This document shows positions 12,141 through 23,599 of a stretch of 64,000 nucleotides of DNA, one piece after another. The stretch covers positions 1,559,703 through 1,623,702 of the forward strand of contig CAJNDS010002745.1 in NCBI GenBank assembly GCA_905221605.1. Direction: 5' to 3'. Under the pieces are notes generated by a model that did no database searches, had not been told where the DNA came from, and was given only the letters and a program-made list of their open reading frames with translations. Every line of letters starts with the position of its first letter. Positions within the stretch are counted from its first letter, which is position 1. Both the position numbers and the translations under genes were made by a program. The DNA comes from Symbiodinium natans (Eukaryota; Sar; Dinophyceae; Suessiales; Symbiodiniaceae).

Positions 12141-12734
12141 TACACAGCCCGCAGCCCTAGACCCGTTTAGGGTTTAGGGTTTAGGGATTAGGGCTTAGGG
12201 TTTAGGATTCATAAGGAGACTATGCCAAAAAAAAAGTGGCTCAAATTTAAGATCGACGCCCTGGTGGTTCGGGTTTTTCATAGGAGGATCACACTCTCGG
12301 GCGGGCCCAGGGGGGAGAGAATGTAGGTTGTGGGATGCGGGTTTGAGCGCTTCCCTGAACCCTGAACGCTAAACCCTGAACAAAGGAAAAAAGTGAATGA
12401 TTACAGACAGGGTAGAAAGTTTAGGGAATGCCGGAAAGGAAAACAATAAGTTAATAAGGGTGTCTATCACACGGCTGCAGCTGCTCTGTTCACATTTCCC
12501 TCTCCTTTCAAATTCTTTTGCACCCAGTTTTTGTTGCAAAACCCTGAACCCTAAAGCCTAAGCCCTCACTCTAAACCCTGAACTCTAAACCCAAATCTTG
12601 GCTGCTGATGTGTACATTGTTGATGCTGCATTTAATTTGGCCGACCACCCAGATAGCTTGTTCAAGTTGCTTCGACTTGGGTTTAGGGTTTAGGGTTTAG
12701 GTTTTAGGGTTCAGGGTTCAGGGTTCCAGTTCCC

Positions 12735-12827
12735 GGTGCGCAACGAACCCCCCCTGCTCGCTATGGGCTGGACACCTATCCCGAGCAGTGCAAGATTGCC
12801 AAAAGAAAGCCGTTCTGTGACGGATTC
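12735..12827 (-). CDS. candidate exon
   Basis: Minus frame ESVTERLSFGNLALLGIG before GTGTCC. The plus strand is open in three frames as well. Confidence 0.28.
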
Positions 12828-12943
12828 CCTAAACCCTGAACCCGCAACCATGAACCCTAAACCCTAAGCTCGAAACCCGCAAGGCGTCCCAGGCCAAAGC
12901 CCGCTTAAGACTTTTCTTCCGTGACCTTCCTTTTGCCTCACTT

Positions 12944-13075
12944 GGTAGCCCAGTGATCATATTAACTAGGCTGCCCAGTAACCTAGGCTTAAACAGGGTG
13001 CCCTTTTTTGCTTAAAGGGGTTTATAAGGGAACCTAAACCCCCCCAAAAAGGGAATAAGGGTACTAATTACTGGG
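12944..13075. mobile_element. MITE family I, copy 1
   Basis: Contains GCCCAGTAACCTAGGCTTAA...GGGTGCCCTTTTT and, on the right, AAAAAGGG...TACTGGGCATCCTAG. Confidence 0.5.
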
Positions 13076-14227
13076 CATCCTAGTTAACGAGGCAACCCTC
13101 AACCAGCCTTGAGCCCAAACTCTACGGCCTAAACCCTCAGCCAGCCCCCAAACCCTAAACCCAAAACCCTGATTCCCAACACGCCAAACCCGAAAACCAA
13201 AAGCCCAAACTAAACCCCAAACCCTAACCCCAAGCCCTAAACCCCAAAACCCAAAATCCTAAGCCCAAAACCCTAAACCCTAAACCCTTAAACCCAAAAT
13301 CCTAAGCCCAAAACCCTAAACCCCAAACCCTAAACCCTAAACCTCCCCGCAATCCTTCATTCCAAGAGTCGATCCGGGGATTGAGCACCAGCTGGCCGCG
13401 AACATTCTCAGGTCCGCCCTGAGGATTGAGCTCCGAAGTTCAGACTCTTCCACCCCTCCACCCCCCCCCCCCCCACCCCCCACCCCAACACAAAAAAAAA
13501 ACGGCCTAAACTCTATGGGTAGTTGATATCCGTGTATTTAGAATCTTAGAACGCTACCCAAGTATTCTTCTGCACCCAAACCCTAAGCAAATTAGTTCAA
13601 ATCGCTTCTGGCTAGCCGAATATCCAGCTCATTTCAATTCACACCCCCCCCCCCCCCCCCCCCCCCCCTCCCCCCACCCCCACCCCAACGCTTCGTTCAA
13701 AACGTTTCGTTCAAAGCTTTTTGGGACCCAAACCCTGTACAATTTCTAAAAACCCTAAACCCTAAACCCTAAACCCTAAAGCAACCCTCTCAACCTTTCC
13801 TTAGCAGCCGAGGCTCGGATTGCATGCTCTCCTGGCGGCACTGAGGAAGCCGAGAAGACCCGAACTTACACGCAAAAAACCCACACCCCCAACCAAAATC
13901 CCGCACCCGAAGCTCTGGTGCAGGGTTTAGGTTTTAGGGTTTGGGGGTTTAGGGTTTCGGGTTTGGGGTTTAGGGTTTAGGGTTGGGTCGGGGGTGCAGG
14001 GCTTTCTTGGGGCAGCCTGATGAACCCTGCAAGCCCTCTCAACGCCCTAAAGCCTGCACCCCACTTCCTCAACCCTAATCCTAAACCCTAAAACCCTAAA
14101 CCCTAAACCCTAAACCCTGAAACCTAAACCCGAAACCCGAAACCCGAAACCCTAAACCCTAAACCCTAAACCCTAAACCCTAAACCCTAAACCTCCATCC
14201 ACAAACCCTGAAACCTACACGCACCCA

Positions 14228-14325
14228 AAAGGCCAACCCACAACTGACCCCGGCTTTCTCTGATCGTTCGAATCCCTCCCCAAAATCGCCTCCTACTAAG
14301 TCCTCCCAGCTTAGGATTTCGGAAA
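14228..14325 (-). CDS. candidate exon, acidic
   Basis: Minus frame VVSEILSWEDLVGGDFGEGF and an E/K-rich end, about 33 codons. Borders unresolved. Confidence 0.36.
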
Positions 14326-14759
14326 CTACAGGGTTTAGGGTTTAGGGTTTAGGGTTGAGGGTTGAGGGTTTAGGGTTTAGGGTTGAGAGTTGAGGGTTTA
14401 GGGTAGAGGTTATGGGGAGGCTTATGTCTCAATGGGGGTTTACAGGGAGTTTATGGGGTCTACAGGATCTTCACACGGTTGGTGGGGTGTATTGGGTTGG
14501 TCTTAGGTCCCCCCGGACTCCCTGTAGACTGTTGGAGGTGGGCGACACCAAGCAGCTAAAAAGTTGGAAGAGCCCTGATAATTGGGTAACGTGTATCACT
14601 AGACTTCCTAGCCTCAACCCTTTAAAGCACCTCAACCCTGAAAGGCTGACCCCGAACCCCCTCAACCCCTCAAGCCACGGCTTAGGGTTTAGGATTTGTA
14701 GGGTTAGGGTTTGGGGTCCCTAAACCCTAAACCCTAAACCCCAAACCCTAAGCCCACAC

Positions 14760-14811
14760 TTCACAGGCGCCTCGGGAAGCATCTTGAAAAGCTTGATGTT
14801 GGTGGAGAAGC
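14760..14811 (-). CDS. candidate exon
   Basis: A GGTCAG acceptor leads into FSTNIKLFKMLPEAPVK and an AAA|GTGTGG donor. 52 nt, strongly C/G-ending codons. Confidence 0.42.
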
Positions 14812-14894
14812 TGACCTATACTGAACTTGGAACCCTGGAAAAAATCATAATTTCAGCTATTTCCCTAAACCCCTAAACCCCAAACCCCAAACCC

Positions 14895-15030
14895 CCAAAA
14901 CTACCCTAAACCCTAAACCCTAAACCCTAAACCCTAAACCCTAAACCCTAAACCCTAAACCCTAAACCCTAAACCCTAAACCCTAAACCCTAAACCCTAA
15001 ACCCTAAACCCTAAACCCTAAACCCTAAAC
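14895..15030 (-). repeat. CCCTAAA array, one of the longest pure ones
   Basis: About 19 perfect units with no variants, which suggests recent origin or homogenisation. Confidence 0.95.
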
Positions 15031-15061
15031 AAACATTCCCAAGTATCGCTGAGTGACTGGG

Positions 15062-15135
15062 ACGCCAGTTGGCATCTTGAAGGCCCAGGGGACGCCCTGT
15101 CTGCCGTGTCGGGGCTGCTGGGGCCCGATTGTGTG
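15062..15135 (-). CDS. candidate exon (both strands open)
   Basis: The minus frame reads QGVPWAFKMPTGVPVTQRYL. The plus frame WDASWHLEGPGDALSAVSGL has equal or better codon bias. It lies between the longest CCCTAAA array (14900-15030) and a TTTAGGG array. Strand uncertain. Confidence 0.28.
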
Positions 15136-15303
15136 GGGTTTAGGGTTTAGGGCTAGGGTTTAGGGTTTAGGGTTTAGGGTTTAGGGTTTAGGGCTTAGGG
15201 CTTGAGGCTTAGGGTTTAGGCCTTAGGGCCTAGGGTTTAGGGTCTAGAGGGTCTAGGGGGTCTATAGGGTGTGTAGGGTTTATGGGGTTTACGGGCTTTA
15301 TAA

Positions 15304-15400
15304 ACTGCTGAGTTCAAAAGCTCCCGCAAAGAAAATCACACTTTCAGTTCTATAGGGGAATATATTGTCCCACAAAGTGAACAGTGTACTAATTCAGCGA
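15304..15400. mobile_element. MITE family C, copy 2 (partial)
   Basis: Shares GCTGAGTTCA, CACTTTCAGTTCTATAGGGG and AAGTG with family C. The right arm is diverged. Confidence 0.55.
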
Positions 15401-15498
15401 CTGAGTGCAGAGTCTATACTGTGTGTAGGGTCTCTCCTTTTCGAGTATTACATCTCTGTCTGTTTTGGGGCATACCCATATAAATACATCGAACTTAC

Positions 15499-15578
15499 AA
15501 CAGTAGCACATCCTCAGGCCGAACTTTGTGGTCGGCTCACGGCAAGTTTGCTTCAACAGAGAATGCCCGAGGATTCCC
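15499..15578 (-). CDS. candidate exon with GTAAGT donor
   Basis: Reads GILGHSLLKQTCREPTTKFG and L-R-M-C-Y-C before a consensus GTAAGT at 15498. The plus strand is also open (AELCGRLTASLLQQ). The donor decides for minus. Confidence 0.42.
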
Positions 15579-15874
15579 GCCTAAACCCTGAACCCCAAAC
15601 CCTAAACCCTTTCAGCAAGGCTCGGAGACGCCCCTACTAAAACGTTCTTAGGGTAGTTACATGGCCTCTTAACTATGGGCCCTTAACTGAGGGTTTAGGG
15701 TGTAGGGTTTAGGGTTCACCCCTTATATACCTTATAAAAATGCTTCAGAACCCCACACCCTCAACACTAAACCCTAACCCCTAAACCCCAAACCCTGTCA
15801 AGAAGGTAAGGGACCAGATTTAGGGACCGTACATGACACGTAACTCCCTTCAGAAAATGAACCCCGTGGTTCAC

Positions 15875-15933
15875 CTGTGAAGTAGCGTGTTCAATACCAG
15901 CATCCGCCCCCATAGATACACGCACCAAGAACA
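15875..15933 (-). CDS. candidate exon
   Basis: Reads MFLVRVSMGADAGIEHATSQ and ends CAG|GTGAAC. The 5' edge abuts a TTTAGGG array (plus), so the acceptor is not visible. Confidence 0.37.
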
Positions 15934-16039
15934 TTTAGGGTTTAGGGTGTAGGGTTTATAGGGTATAGGGTTTAGTGTTGCAGCAATTTGGACTCTCCTC
16001 ACATGCTCGATAACAGTCTAGGGTCCCCCCCCCCCCACC

Positions 16040-16141
16040 CCCGCCGGCCATAGGTCCCAACGCCAACAGCCACAAGAAACCGAAAAGCACGGGCCGCCTC
16101 CACCGAGAAGACGCTGTCCTGCGAATGTAGCAGTTCGTTGC
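16040..16141 (-). CDS. candidate exon
   Basis: A GGCCACTCAG acceptor leads into NELLHSQDSVFSVEAARAFR and F-L-V-A-V-G-V-G. Strong codon bias. The 3' side runs into a C-rich tract. Confidence 0.45.
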
Positions 16142-16472
16142 CTGAGTGGCCGGGCGAAAACTTTCGGGTTCGGGGTTTTAGGGTTGAGGGTTCAGAGCTG
16201 AGGGTTTAGGCCAAGAAAAAACACGCGAGAAAACTCAATGAAGACTCTAGGGCTTCCCCGACAACGAGTCCCGCATGTTGGCAAGGGTTAGGGTTTAGGG
16301 TCTGGGGTTTGGGGTTTGAGTTTAGAGTTTGGGGTTTGGGGTTTAGGGTGTTTAGGGAGTTTCGGGTGTTAGGGTGTTGAGGTTTCTAGGCTTCAGCGTC
16401 CTTTGATCCGCTGCGGGAAGCAGTATCCAACCCCCTGAACCTAAACCCACAACCCTATAAACCCCCAAACCT

Positions 16473-16567
16473 GGGATGGTCCCCCCCTATACTAACAGTT
16501 CTTAGTGGGAATAATAATAGAGTACTATAATCCCTATTCAGGACTGTTCGTGTAAGGGGTACATCCC
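16473..16567. mobile_element. MITE family B, copy 2
   Basis: Ends GGGATGGTCCCC and GGGGTACATCCC, with the shared core ACTAACAGT...ACTGTT. Confidence 0.65.
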
Positions 16568-17350
16568 AACCCTAAACCCTAATCATTGTTCATTGCGCTG
16601 AACAGCGCAGTTGAGTGTTTCAGCTTCCTGCACCATTGTCTATCAGGGTTTAGGTTTCTGGGTTCTGGGCTCTGTGTTTAGGCTTCTGGGTTTAGGGTTT
16701 AGGGTACCTCACCAAGCACGAAAACCCGCACAAAACTGATAGGGACCTTGTCAAGTAGCATGGAGCATCGGGTATATATGTATATATGTATGTATGTATA
16801 TATATATATATACACATACATACATACATAATATATATATATATATATATATGTATATGTATATCGTTCTCATTTAAAAACATCAAGGGGTCCATAAGGG
16901 TAAGCCCCGGCCAACACATCCGCAATGCCTGCCCTCCCTAAAAACCCTAAACCCTAAACCCTAAACCCCTAAACCATAAACCCTAAACCCCTAAACCCTA
17001 AACCCCTAAACCCTAAATTTACGGTCCCTCATGGTACATGTACCTATAGAGTATATACTTGGGTTCAAAAGCAACTACATGGGAACCCCTTTCAGGCCCA
17101 AGTGCGGGATCTTCCCCCTTATTCCCCAAACAGTCTACTGTTGGCGATCTAAACTCATTTAAGTATTGCCGACATTCTGAGGACTATTGCCGGGTTCCTC
17201 TCCCTTTGTCTCCCTTCGTCTCCCTTCATGTGGGCGGCTTTACCGGGCTGCTGGGCTCCCTTTGCCTCCCTTTGTCTCCCTTCGTCTCCCTTTCTTTCGT
17301 CTCCACTGTTTCTTTGACGTGCCTTTGACTGTTTGGGGTCTTCGGTGGTG

Positions 17351-17436
17351 TAATGCTAACAGTCCTTAATTGGGACTATCATCGGGGGTACTAGGATTCC
17401 TACTAAGGACTCTTAGTATAAGGGCGAACATCCCAA
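17351..17436. mobile_element. MITE family B, copy 3 (left end decayed)
   Basis: Core GCTAACAGTCCTTAAT and right end CGAACATCCCAA are present. The left terminal arm is degenerate. Confidence 0.55.
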
Positions 17437-17509
17437 GCCCAAGTATATACTGTACAGGTACATGGACCTGTTGGTGGCTTAGGTTGCCTTGGATGCGCAT
17501 AAGACGTGG

Positions 17510-17650
17510 AGCTTCAGCTGTTTCCTTCCCTCTTGCATGCCACCGAGCGGCAGAACTTTGTGAGCTCTTGGCGGAAAAGCAACCTCCCTGCTTCATCCAA
17601 GTAGTCGGTGACCTCACTTGGACGTTCATGGGCAGTTCGAGGTAGTGTGA
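17510..17650 (-). CDS. candidate exon, long open island
   Basis: About 47 codons are open on the minus strand, with HERPSEVTDYLDEAGRLLFR and then Q-E-L-T-K-F-C-R-S, ending at TGA. An overlapping minus frame is open longer (17683-17366) but has poorer codon bias. The island is helical and charged. Confidence 0.42.
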
Positions 17651-17954
17651 CAAGTACCCTGAATTGAGGTTGCAAAAGACCAATGCTGAGTCAATCTAAC
17701 GATAGTTACCCACCCAGAAGGCTTTTTTAGGCCCGAATTCCAGCTGATGAAACCCTAAACCCTAAACCCTAAACCCTAAACCCTAAACACGGCAATGCCC
17801 CGGAGCCCTCTGAGTCCGTAACCCGAAACGTGCAAAACCCTGAGCCCGGAACCCTAGACATAACTGTGGCGGTGCAAACCAAGAAATGGAACCTAAACCC
17901 CGAAACCTAAAGCCCTTGACTCTAAACCCTAAACCCTGAACCCTAAACCCTAAA

Positions 17955-18058
17955 CCCTCATAACCCTAGGAGAAGTGACATGGGCAGCCATGGGAGGCGA
18001 GGAGGGCCGACAGAACAGTGGCGAAAATGTATGGCAGCACCACACGACGTCGGGGTCC
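17955..18058 (-). CDS. candidate exon, transmembrane-like
   Basis: Minus frame RRRV followed by VLPYIFATVLSALLASHG: a basic cap then about 17 hydrophobic residues. Possible CATG|GC donor. Confidence 0.4.
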
Positions 18059-18216
18059 TAAACTCAAAACCCTAAACCCTAAACCCCAAACCCTCCTAAA
18101 CCCCAGGAAGGAATTAGGTGTCATAGTATGAATTATCCCAAAACCCTAAACCCTAAACCCTAAACTAGGGTCCTGCCTGGCTTTGTGAGGTCACCTTGGG
18201 TTCTAGGCCCAGGCAC

Positions 18217-18283
18217 CTGCTTCCGTAGCGGGCCCTCCATGTGAAAGCTGTAGTAGAACGGCCTTGCGGAGGTCATGATGCAG
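18217..18283 (-). CDS. candidate exon, array-truncated 5' side
   Basis: Reads FCIMTSARPFYYSFHMEGPL and R-K-Q before a CAG|GTGCCT donor. No AG lies between the upstream CCCTAAA array and the first codons. Either the exon starts at an internal AAG, or the array has been inserted into the exon edge. Confidence 0.43.
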
Positions 18284-18380
18284 AATGGTGTTAGGGTTTA
18301 GGGTTTAGGGTTTAGGGTTTAAGGTTTAGGGTTCAGGGATAACCCCTATATATATACACCTTATAATCGTCTCTGCATAC

Positions 18381-18479
18381 CACATGAAAGCCACTTTGGG
18401 ATCCGCAGGAGCACCCTGAAAGCCAGTCCTTGAAGCGGTGAGCACTTCCCAGGTGGCCGCGTCAAACTCCAGAACGAGC
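18381..18479 (-). CDS. candidate exon, well-bounded
   Basis: 99 nt between CTCAAG and a CATGTG|GTATGC donor encode LVLEFDAATWEVLTASRTGF, then Q-G-A-P-A-D-P-K-V-A-F-M. Good codon bias and a canonical donor make this one of the best islands. Confidence 0.5.
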
Positions 18480-18840
18480 CTTGAGGGTTTAGGGTTTAGG
18501 GTTTAGGGCTTAGGGCTTAGGGTTTAGGGTTTGGGGTTTAGGGTTTGGGGTTTGGGGTTTGGGGCTTGGGGTTTGGGGTTTGGGGTTTGTGGTTTAGGGT
18601 TTAGGGTTTAGGGTTTAGGGTTTGGGGTTTTGGCCGACATGCAACAGCGCCCTGCGCCCTTGAATGCTAAGTCCGTGGGAACTAACCCCAACGCCTATTT
18701 TTGGGGGAGCCGAGCGCTTGTAGGTTGCCAGAACCCTTTACCCTTTACCCTGAACCCTAAACCCCAAACCCTAAACCCGATCCCTCGTCTCGCGTTTGTT
18801 TTGTTTGCACATCCCCTTGGGCGTTTACGTAATTCAAAAC

Positions 18841-19362
18841 TAATGTTGGACTGGCTTTAGTGAGAAGGGGCACGATTATGCGATGTTCCGGAAATCCTAT
18901 AGGGGACCCCCCATTGTTTAGGGTGGTCCTCAATTATGCGATGTTTGCCGGCCGGGGTTGAAGGGCGGGGGGCCGGGGAGCCAAAAACTAAAAACAGTTT
19001 TGAATAAGAAACTCCGGAATTTGTTGGTGTCCAGCCTTATTTAAATTCCATTTAAAATTTCATTACGAAACAGGCCCCCAAACAATTTTCCAAGGGAGTA
19101 GCCCACGAGCTGCCCTGATTCGCTTTAGCAAGTTGATTCGGTGGTCCGCATTTATGCGGAGCCCCGGCGACCGTGGAGCTACAAAGCCTGGAAAGCTTAG
19201 ACCCTCAAGCTTCAAGGCTTCCCCTCAACCCTCGACCCCTAGCCGCCCTACCCCCAGCCCCGTCCCAGCCCCAGCCCACACTATTCAGGATCCCCGAAAA
19301 CCCCAAAATTGTTTGGGGGGGGGGGGGGGGGACCCCTACGTACTAAAGCGAGTCCAACATTA
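18841..19362. mobile_element. 522-bp element with about 20-bp terminal inverted repeats
   Basis: Left end TAATGTTGGACTGGCTTTAG, right end CTAAAGCGAGTCCAACATTA (one mismatch). Free of telomeric arrays inside. Holds a repeated ATTATGCGATGTT phrase, poly-G (about 16) and poly-pyrimidine/Pro-codon-rich sequence. No transposase frame. A larger non-autonomous DNA element is likely. Confidence 0.5.
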
Positions 19363-19565
19363 ACAAAGCTATTCGGAGGCGAGAGCTAAGCGACATGGTG
19401 TATACGGTCTACAATAACAAGTTTTTCCGGGTAGAAGGTCTAAGCGGGTGCAGGGAAACACTGTGGGCGTCTACCAGGCGGAGAGGGGGGTGTTCCCGCG
19501 CCCACGTTCTTTCGTTTTCCATCTTCTGAAGCGTTCGCTTCGCTGAGTGTGCCATATGACACCCG

Positions 19566-19935
19566 CAAGCCCTGAGCCCTGAGCCCTAAGCCCTAAGCCC
19601 TACGCCCTAAACCCTAAACCCTAAACCCTGAGCCCTGAGCCCTGAGCCCTAAGCCCTAAGCCCTAAGCCCTAAGCCCTAAGCCCTAAGCCTAAGCCCTAA
19701 GCCCTAAGCCCTAAGCCCTAAGCCCTAAGCCCTAAGCCCTAAGCCCTAAGCCCTAAGCCCTAAGCCCTAAGCCCTAAGCCCTAAGCCCTAAGCCCTAAGC
19801 CCTAAGCCCTAAGCCCTAAGCCCTAAGCCTTAAGCCCTAAGCCCTAAGCCCTAAGCCCTAAGCCCTAAGCCCTAAGCCCTAAGCCCTAAGCCCTAAGCCC
19901 TAAGCCCTAAGCCCTAAGCCCTAAGCCCTAAGCCC
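19566..19935 (-). repeat. homogenised CCCTAAG variant array
   Basis: About 50 units, nearly all CCCTAAG rather than CCCTAAA, with CCCTGAG and CCCTAAA at the left edge. The longest heptamer array in the window. Confidence 0.95.
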
Positions 19936-21422
19936 AGTCCAAACTCAAAGAGCGATGCTGCCAAAGCAGTCAGGCAGCGCGTCGGGGGCTGGCTGCCTTG
20001 TCTGCGCAGTAGCAAAAGCCCTGAACCCGAAGCACCAAACAAAAAACTCTGAACCGTAAGCTTCTGAACCCTAAACCCTAAACCCTAAACCCTAGACCCT
20101 AGACCCTAAACCCTAAACCCTAAACCCTAAACCCTACTGAAAGCGTTGGAGCTCAGCAAGCCTGTTGCAAGGGGCTCAACCCTAAACCCCATCAGTAACT
20201 TACACTGCTGGGGTTGATCCACTTATGATGGGCCCTGTTTGGGTGTCTCTAAGAACCAAGATTCCCTCTACCATTGAGGGTTTAGCTTAGGGTTTAGGGC
20301 TTAGGAAAAGTTTGGGGTTCAGGGTTTAGGGTTTGACCAACTTGCCCACCCCAGGCCACCACCATTTCTGCGGGCTTCGGTTTGGTTGGAGCAGGTGAAG
20401 CGTTGGGTTAGAACGAGTGCCTACGGAGCCCAATTCACCTCAAACAAAAAAAACCCTACCCTAAACCTTTAACGGGTATTGGGCGCCCGCAAGAAAAGAA
20501 GCTAATGCCACGAGTCAACCCAAATGCAGAGTACCCAACCCCTGACTTGCCCAGACCCGTACTTCTTTTGTTGGGGAGGGTAGCTTGTAAGTAGGGGTAT
20601 AAGCGCCTAATTAAATGAGCGTGAGGGCTACGTATAAGTAGGGTTTAGGGTTCGGGCGTTGGGGCACTTATAAGTAGGGTTTTGGGTGTTTGGCTTAGGG
20701 GAACTATTAAGTAGGACTCTCAGCGCCATGAACCATAGCCATAGTCACCCCGCTAACAACCCTACGTAGAAGTATCCCTAAACCCTAGACTGACACGCAT
20801 GTGTCTACCTTCCAACCAACCAAACAACCTACTTGTTAGCATACCCATGAACCTCCAAGACATTCCAGAAGCCCAAGACGCCCAAGGAAGGTCACCTCCG
20901 CGTCCTGAGATAGGCTTCTCTAGAAGCCTAACCCTAAACCCCGAGCGCTAAACTCTGGTTTGGGAGGAGGTTTCCGCTTTTGAGGCTTAGGGGATTTCGG
21001 TATGGTGGGGGCCAGGTGTTTAGGGCTCGTGGTTCAGTGAAGGGTTGAGGGTTACAGGTCCGAGCTTTTCAACGATAATTCCTAGATCCCCAAAACTTAC
21101 TTCTCCAATAATAAAGGCAAAAAAAGGCTAAACTTTAATATTCCTACTAAATAAGGAAAGCCAAAAAGTTGAAAGTTCAACTAAAGGCGAAATAAGAAAA
21201 GATGTTAAGAAATTCCGTAATCGAATAGAAAGCAAGTACAGCTGCCAGCCTTTTTCCAATAGTTGTTCCGTGTTAGTTTTTCCACACGGTATTTTAATAG
21301 TGTGAATGCAGGGCTTAGGCGGATCATCTGAGCAATGCTTGCAATGTGCGGGGGTGATACACATTAATACAGGCCCGCGTTGAATCTATTGTGAGGATAC
21401 GCCCGCTCCTTTCCAAAACTGG

Positions 21423-21520
21423 CTGGTTCTTAGTAGGGAATGAGGGAATGAGGTACCCTACATAATCCCTTAAAGGGTATATGTAGGGCCCTCATTCCCT
21501 CATTCCCTACTAAGAACCAG
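21423..21520. mobile_element. MITE family H, copy 1
   Basis: Long near-perfect arms, CTGGTTCTTAGTAGGGAATG and its complement (about 40 bp each), around a short centre. Confidence 0.65.
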
Positions 21521-21610
21521 GGGGAAAATGCAAGTTGATAGTTGCTTTTGCACCAAGATCGATGGCTTCATCCACTATCAGCTTGGAGGGGTATCAGTAA
21601 GGGACATTTC

Positions 21611-21707
21611 TAGTTCATGGTTGGGATCGTATTAAAAACATAAATGTGTATTCCTTATTGGGTTTAAGTACCCTTCAACATGTAAAATGTTACCCAACCA
21701 TGACCAA
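21611..21707. mobile_element. MITE family E, copy 2
   Basis: Ends TAGTTCATGGTTGGGA and TTACCCAACCATGACCA. Uninterrupted reference copy for the family. Confidence 0.65.
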
Positions 21708-22021
21708 GATTTCTTGGGGGCAAGATTTCTACACGCTTGGCAGCATGCCTTCACGCAACCAAGCAAAGGAAAATCAGAGCGAAGCGAATGGCGCAAGAAA
21801 TTAAAGAGCAACAACTGTTGTTCCTTTCTTTCATGATGTGTCTTTCATCTCACGCACACTCCCCCCCCCCCCCCCCCCCCCCCCGCCCGAAAGAAACCCG
21901 AACCTGACTAGATAACCTACACCCTAAACCCTAAACCCTAAACCCCAAAAAGAAACACACCTGAGTTCGCTACAGGGACCCTCCCCCACCCCGATGTTTG
22001 TTTGCATGACATATCCTCCCT

Positions 22022-22131
22022 GATTCCTTAGTTGCTGAGTTCAGAAGCCCCAACAAAGTGTACACTTTCAGTTCTATAGGGGATTATAGTATCCCAAAAA
22101 GTGTAAATGCCCACTCAGCTACTAAGGATTC
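22022..22131. mobile_element. MITE family C, copy 1
   Basis: Inverted ends GATTCCTTAG(T)TGCTGAGT and ACTCAGCTACTAAGGATTC, with the inner motif CACTTTCAGTTCTATAGGGG. Confidence 0.65.
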
Positions 22132-22334
22132 AGAGGGGTACTGGGCTCCCGAAATAGACCGCTGAGGACATGGATTTCAGACCCGGAACCGAAATCCTAA
22201 ATCCTAAACCCTAAACCCTAGGTTTAGGGTTTAGGGTTTAGGGTTTAGGGTTTGGGGTTTAGGGTTTAGGGTTAGGGTTTAGGGTTTAGGGTTTAGGGTT
22301 TGGGGTTTAGGGTTTAGGGTCTGGGGTTTAGTGC

Positions 22335-22410
22335 AGGGATGATATGGTCAGGAAGCCGAGGATTGAAGCTTTGAAGGGGTCCCACTGGCAAGGCCCAGAC
22401 GTTTCGCTGG
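22335..22410 (-). CDS. candidate exon
   Basis: Minus frame AQRNVWALPVGPLQSFNPRL. A second frame is also open. It overlaps the end of a GGTCCCTTAG-type inverted repeat element. Confidence 0.28.
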
Positions 22411-22416
22411 GCAGTC

Positions 22417-22610
22417 ACATGATCCCTTAGTATGGGCCCTTCGATGGGGACCCCTTTATATACCCCATTAGGGTTTAGGGTTTAGGGTTTAGGGTTTAGG
22501 GTTTAGGGTTATAATATACCCTGCAACACCCAAGGGCCCACACTTCAGAACCCCTGAACGCAGGTAAGGGACCATATCAAAGGACCACGCAGCTACACTT
22601 GGAAAGAAAG
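22417..22610. mobile_element. MITE family F, copy 2, split by TTTAGGG array
   Basis: ATGATCCCTTAGTATGGGCC on the left and GGGCCCACACTTCAG...TAAGGGACCATATC on the right, with a TTTAGGG array (22468-22510) inside. Confidence 0.52.
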
Positions 22611-22911
22611 ACTAGAGAGCCCGGACCTTGCCTAGAAACAGGGAATTCGAAGGGTTTAGGGTGAGGGATCCCTACCCCTCCCATTAGAAGTTCACTGAAC
22701 CTGAACTCTAAACCCTGAACTACCTTAAGCCCTGAACCCTAAACCCTATAATCCCTAAGCCCTAACCCTCATCCTAAACCTTAAATGGCGACTGGGGATC
22801 AGGAGTCGCGCTGAGGACGAGCTTGCCAGGTGGTGACGTTTCCCCGTGCCTGTGCCATGGGCTCAGGTCTCATAGAATAGGGCTTTCAGGGGCCCTTTAG
22901 GCGCAAAAGGC

Positions 22912-23030
22912 GTCTACTGTTTGCTTACGAACCCTCCAAAGAATCAAGATGAAAATCCCAATTTGCCACTATTAGGAATAGGCACATTCTGTTTGTGTGT
23001 GGGGGGGGGGGGGGTCTTAAGCAATTAGTA
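22912..23030. mobile_element. MITE family D, copy 4 (diverged)
   Basis: Left TCTACTGTTTGCTTACGAAC, right TCTTAAGCAATTAGTA after a poly-G run. Confidence 0.5.
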
Positions 23031-23599
23031 GGCGTCGACAGCTCATTTAGCTCTTTTAGGGCTTTGCGGGCTTATGGGGTCTTAGGGCTGAGGGTTCGGG
23101 CTTTAGGCTTCAAAGAGCCTCTGTATCCATGTGGTAGGTTCGGAGACCCCAAAAACTGACATTGTTAAGGGGTTTACGGTTGTTAGGGTTGTTAGGGCTT
23201 GGGGCTCAGGGTTTACCATTTTTTATAATACGGTTTTTAGGTTTGTTGTTGCTGTAGATTCCGGGACTCCCAAGGCTAGTGAGGGTTTAGGGATTAGGGT
23301 TTTAGGGTTTAGGGTTTAGGGTTTAGGGTTTAGGGTTTAGGGTTTAGGGTTTAGGGTTTAGGGTTTAGGAAAACGAAATAGAATAATCACTATATCGCCC
23401 TTCTGAGTAAGGACGCTTCTACTGTCTTGGGGGTTCTGGAGCGAAGAGTAGCTCGTCTCAGGCCTCCGGGCAGAAAGGCAGCTGGCGCGCAACCCCCGAA
23501 CCCCGAAACCCTAAACCCTCAACCCTGAACCCTACCCCTAAACCCTAAACACTCCAGCCTAAACCCGAAACCCGAAACCGAACTCTAACTTCCGAACCC

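Noticed and set aside
12731..12830. Plus-strand frame ending CKIAKRKPFCDG, resembling a CDGSH iron-sulfur motif
   Set aside because: Only six residues match. The required second Cys and the terminal His are missing, and three plus frames plus a minus frame are open here, so chance is likely.
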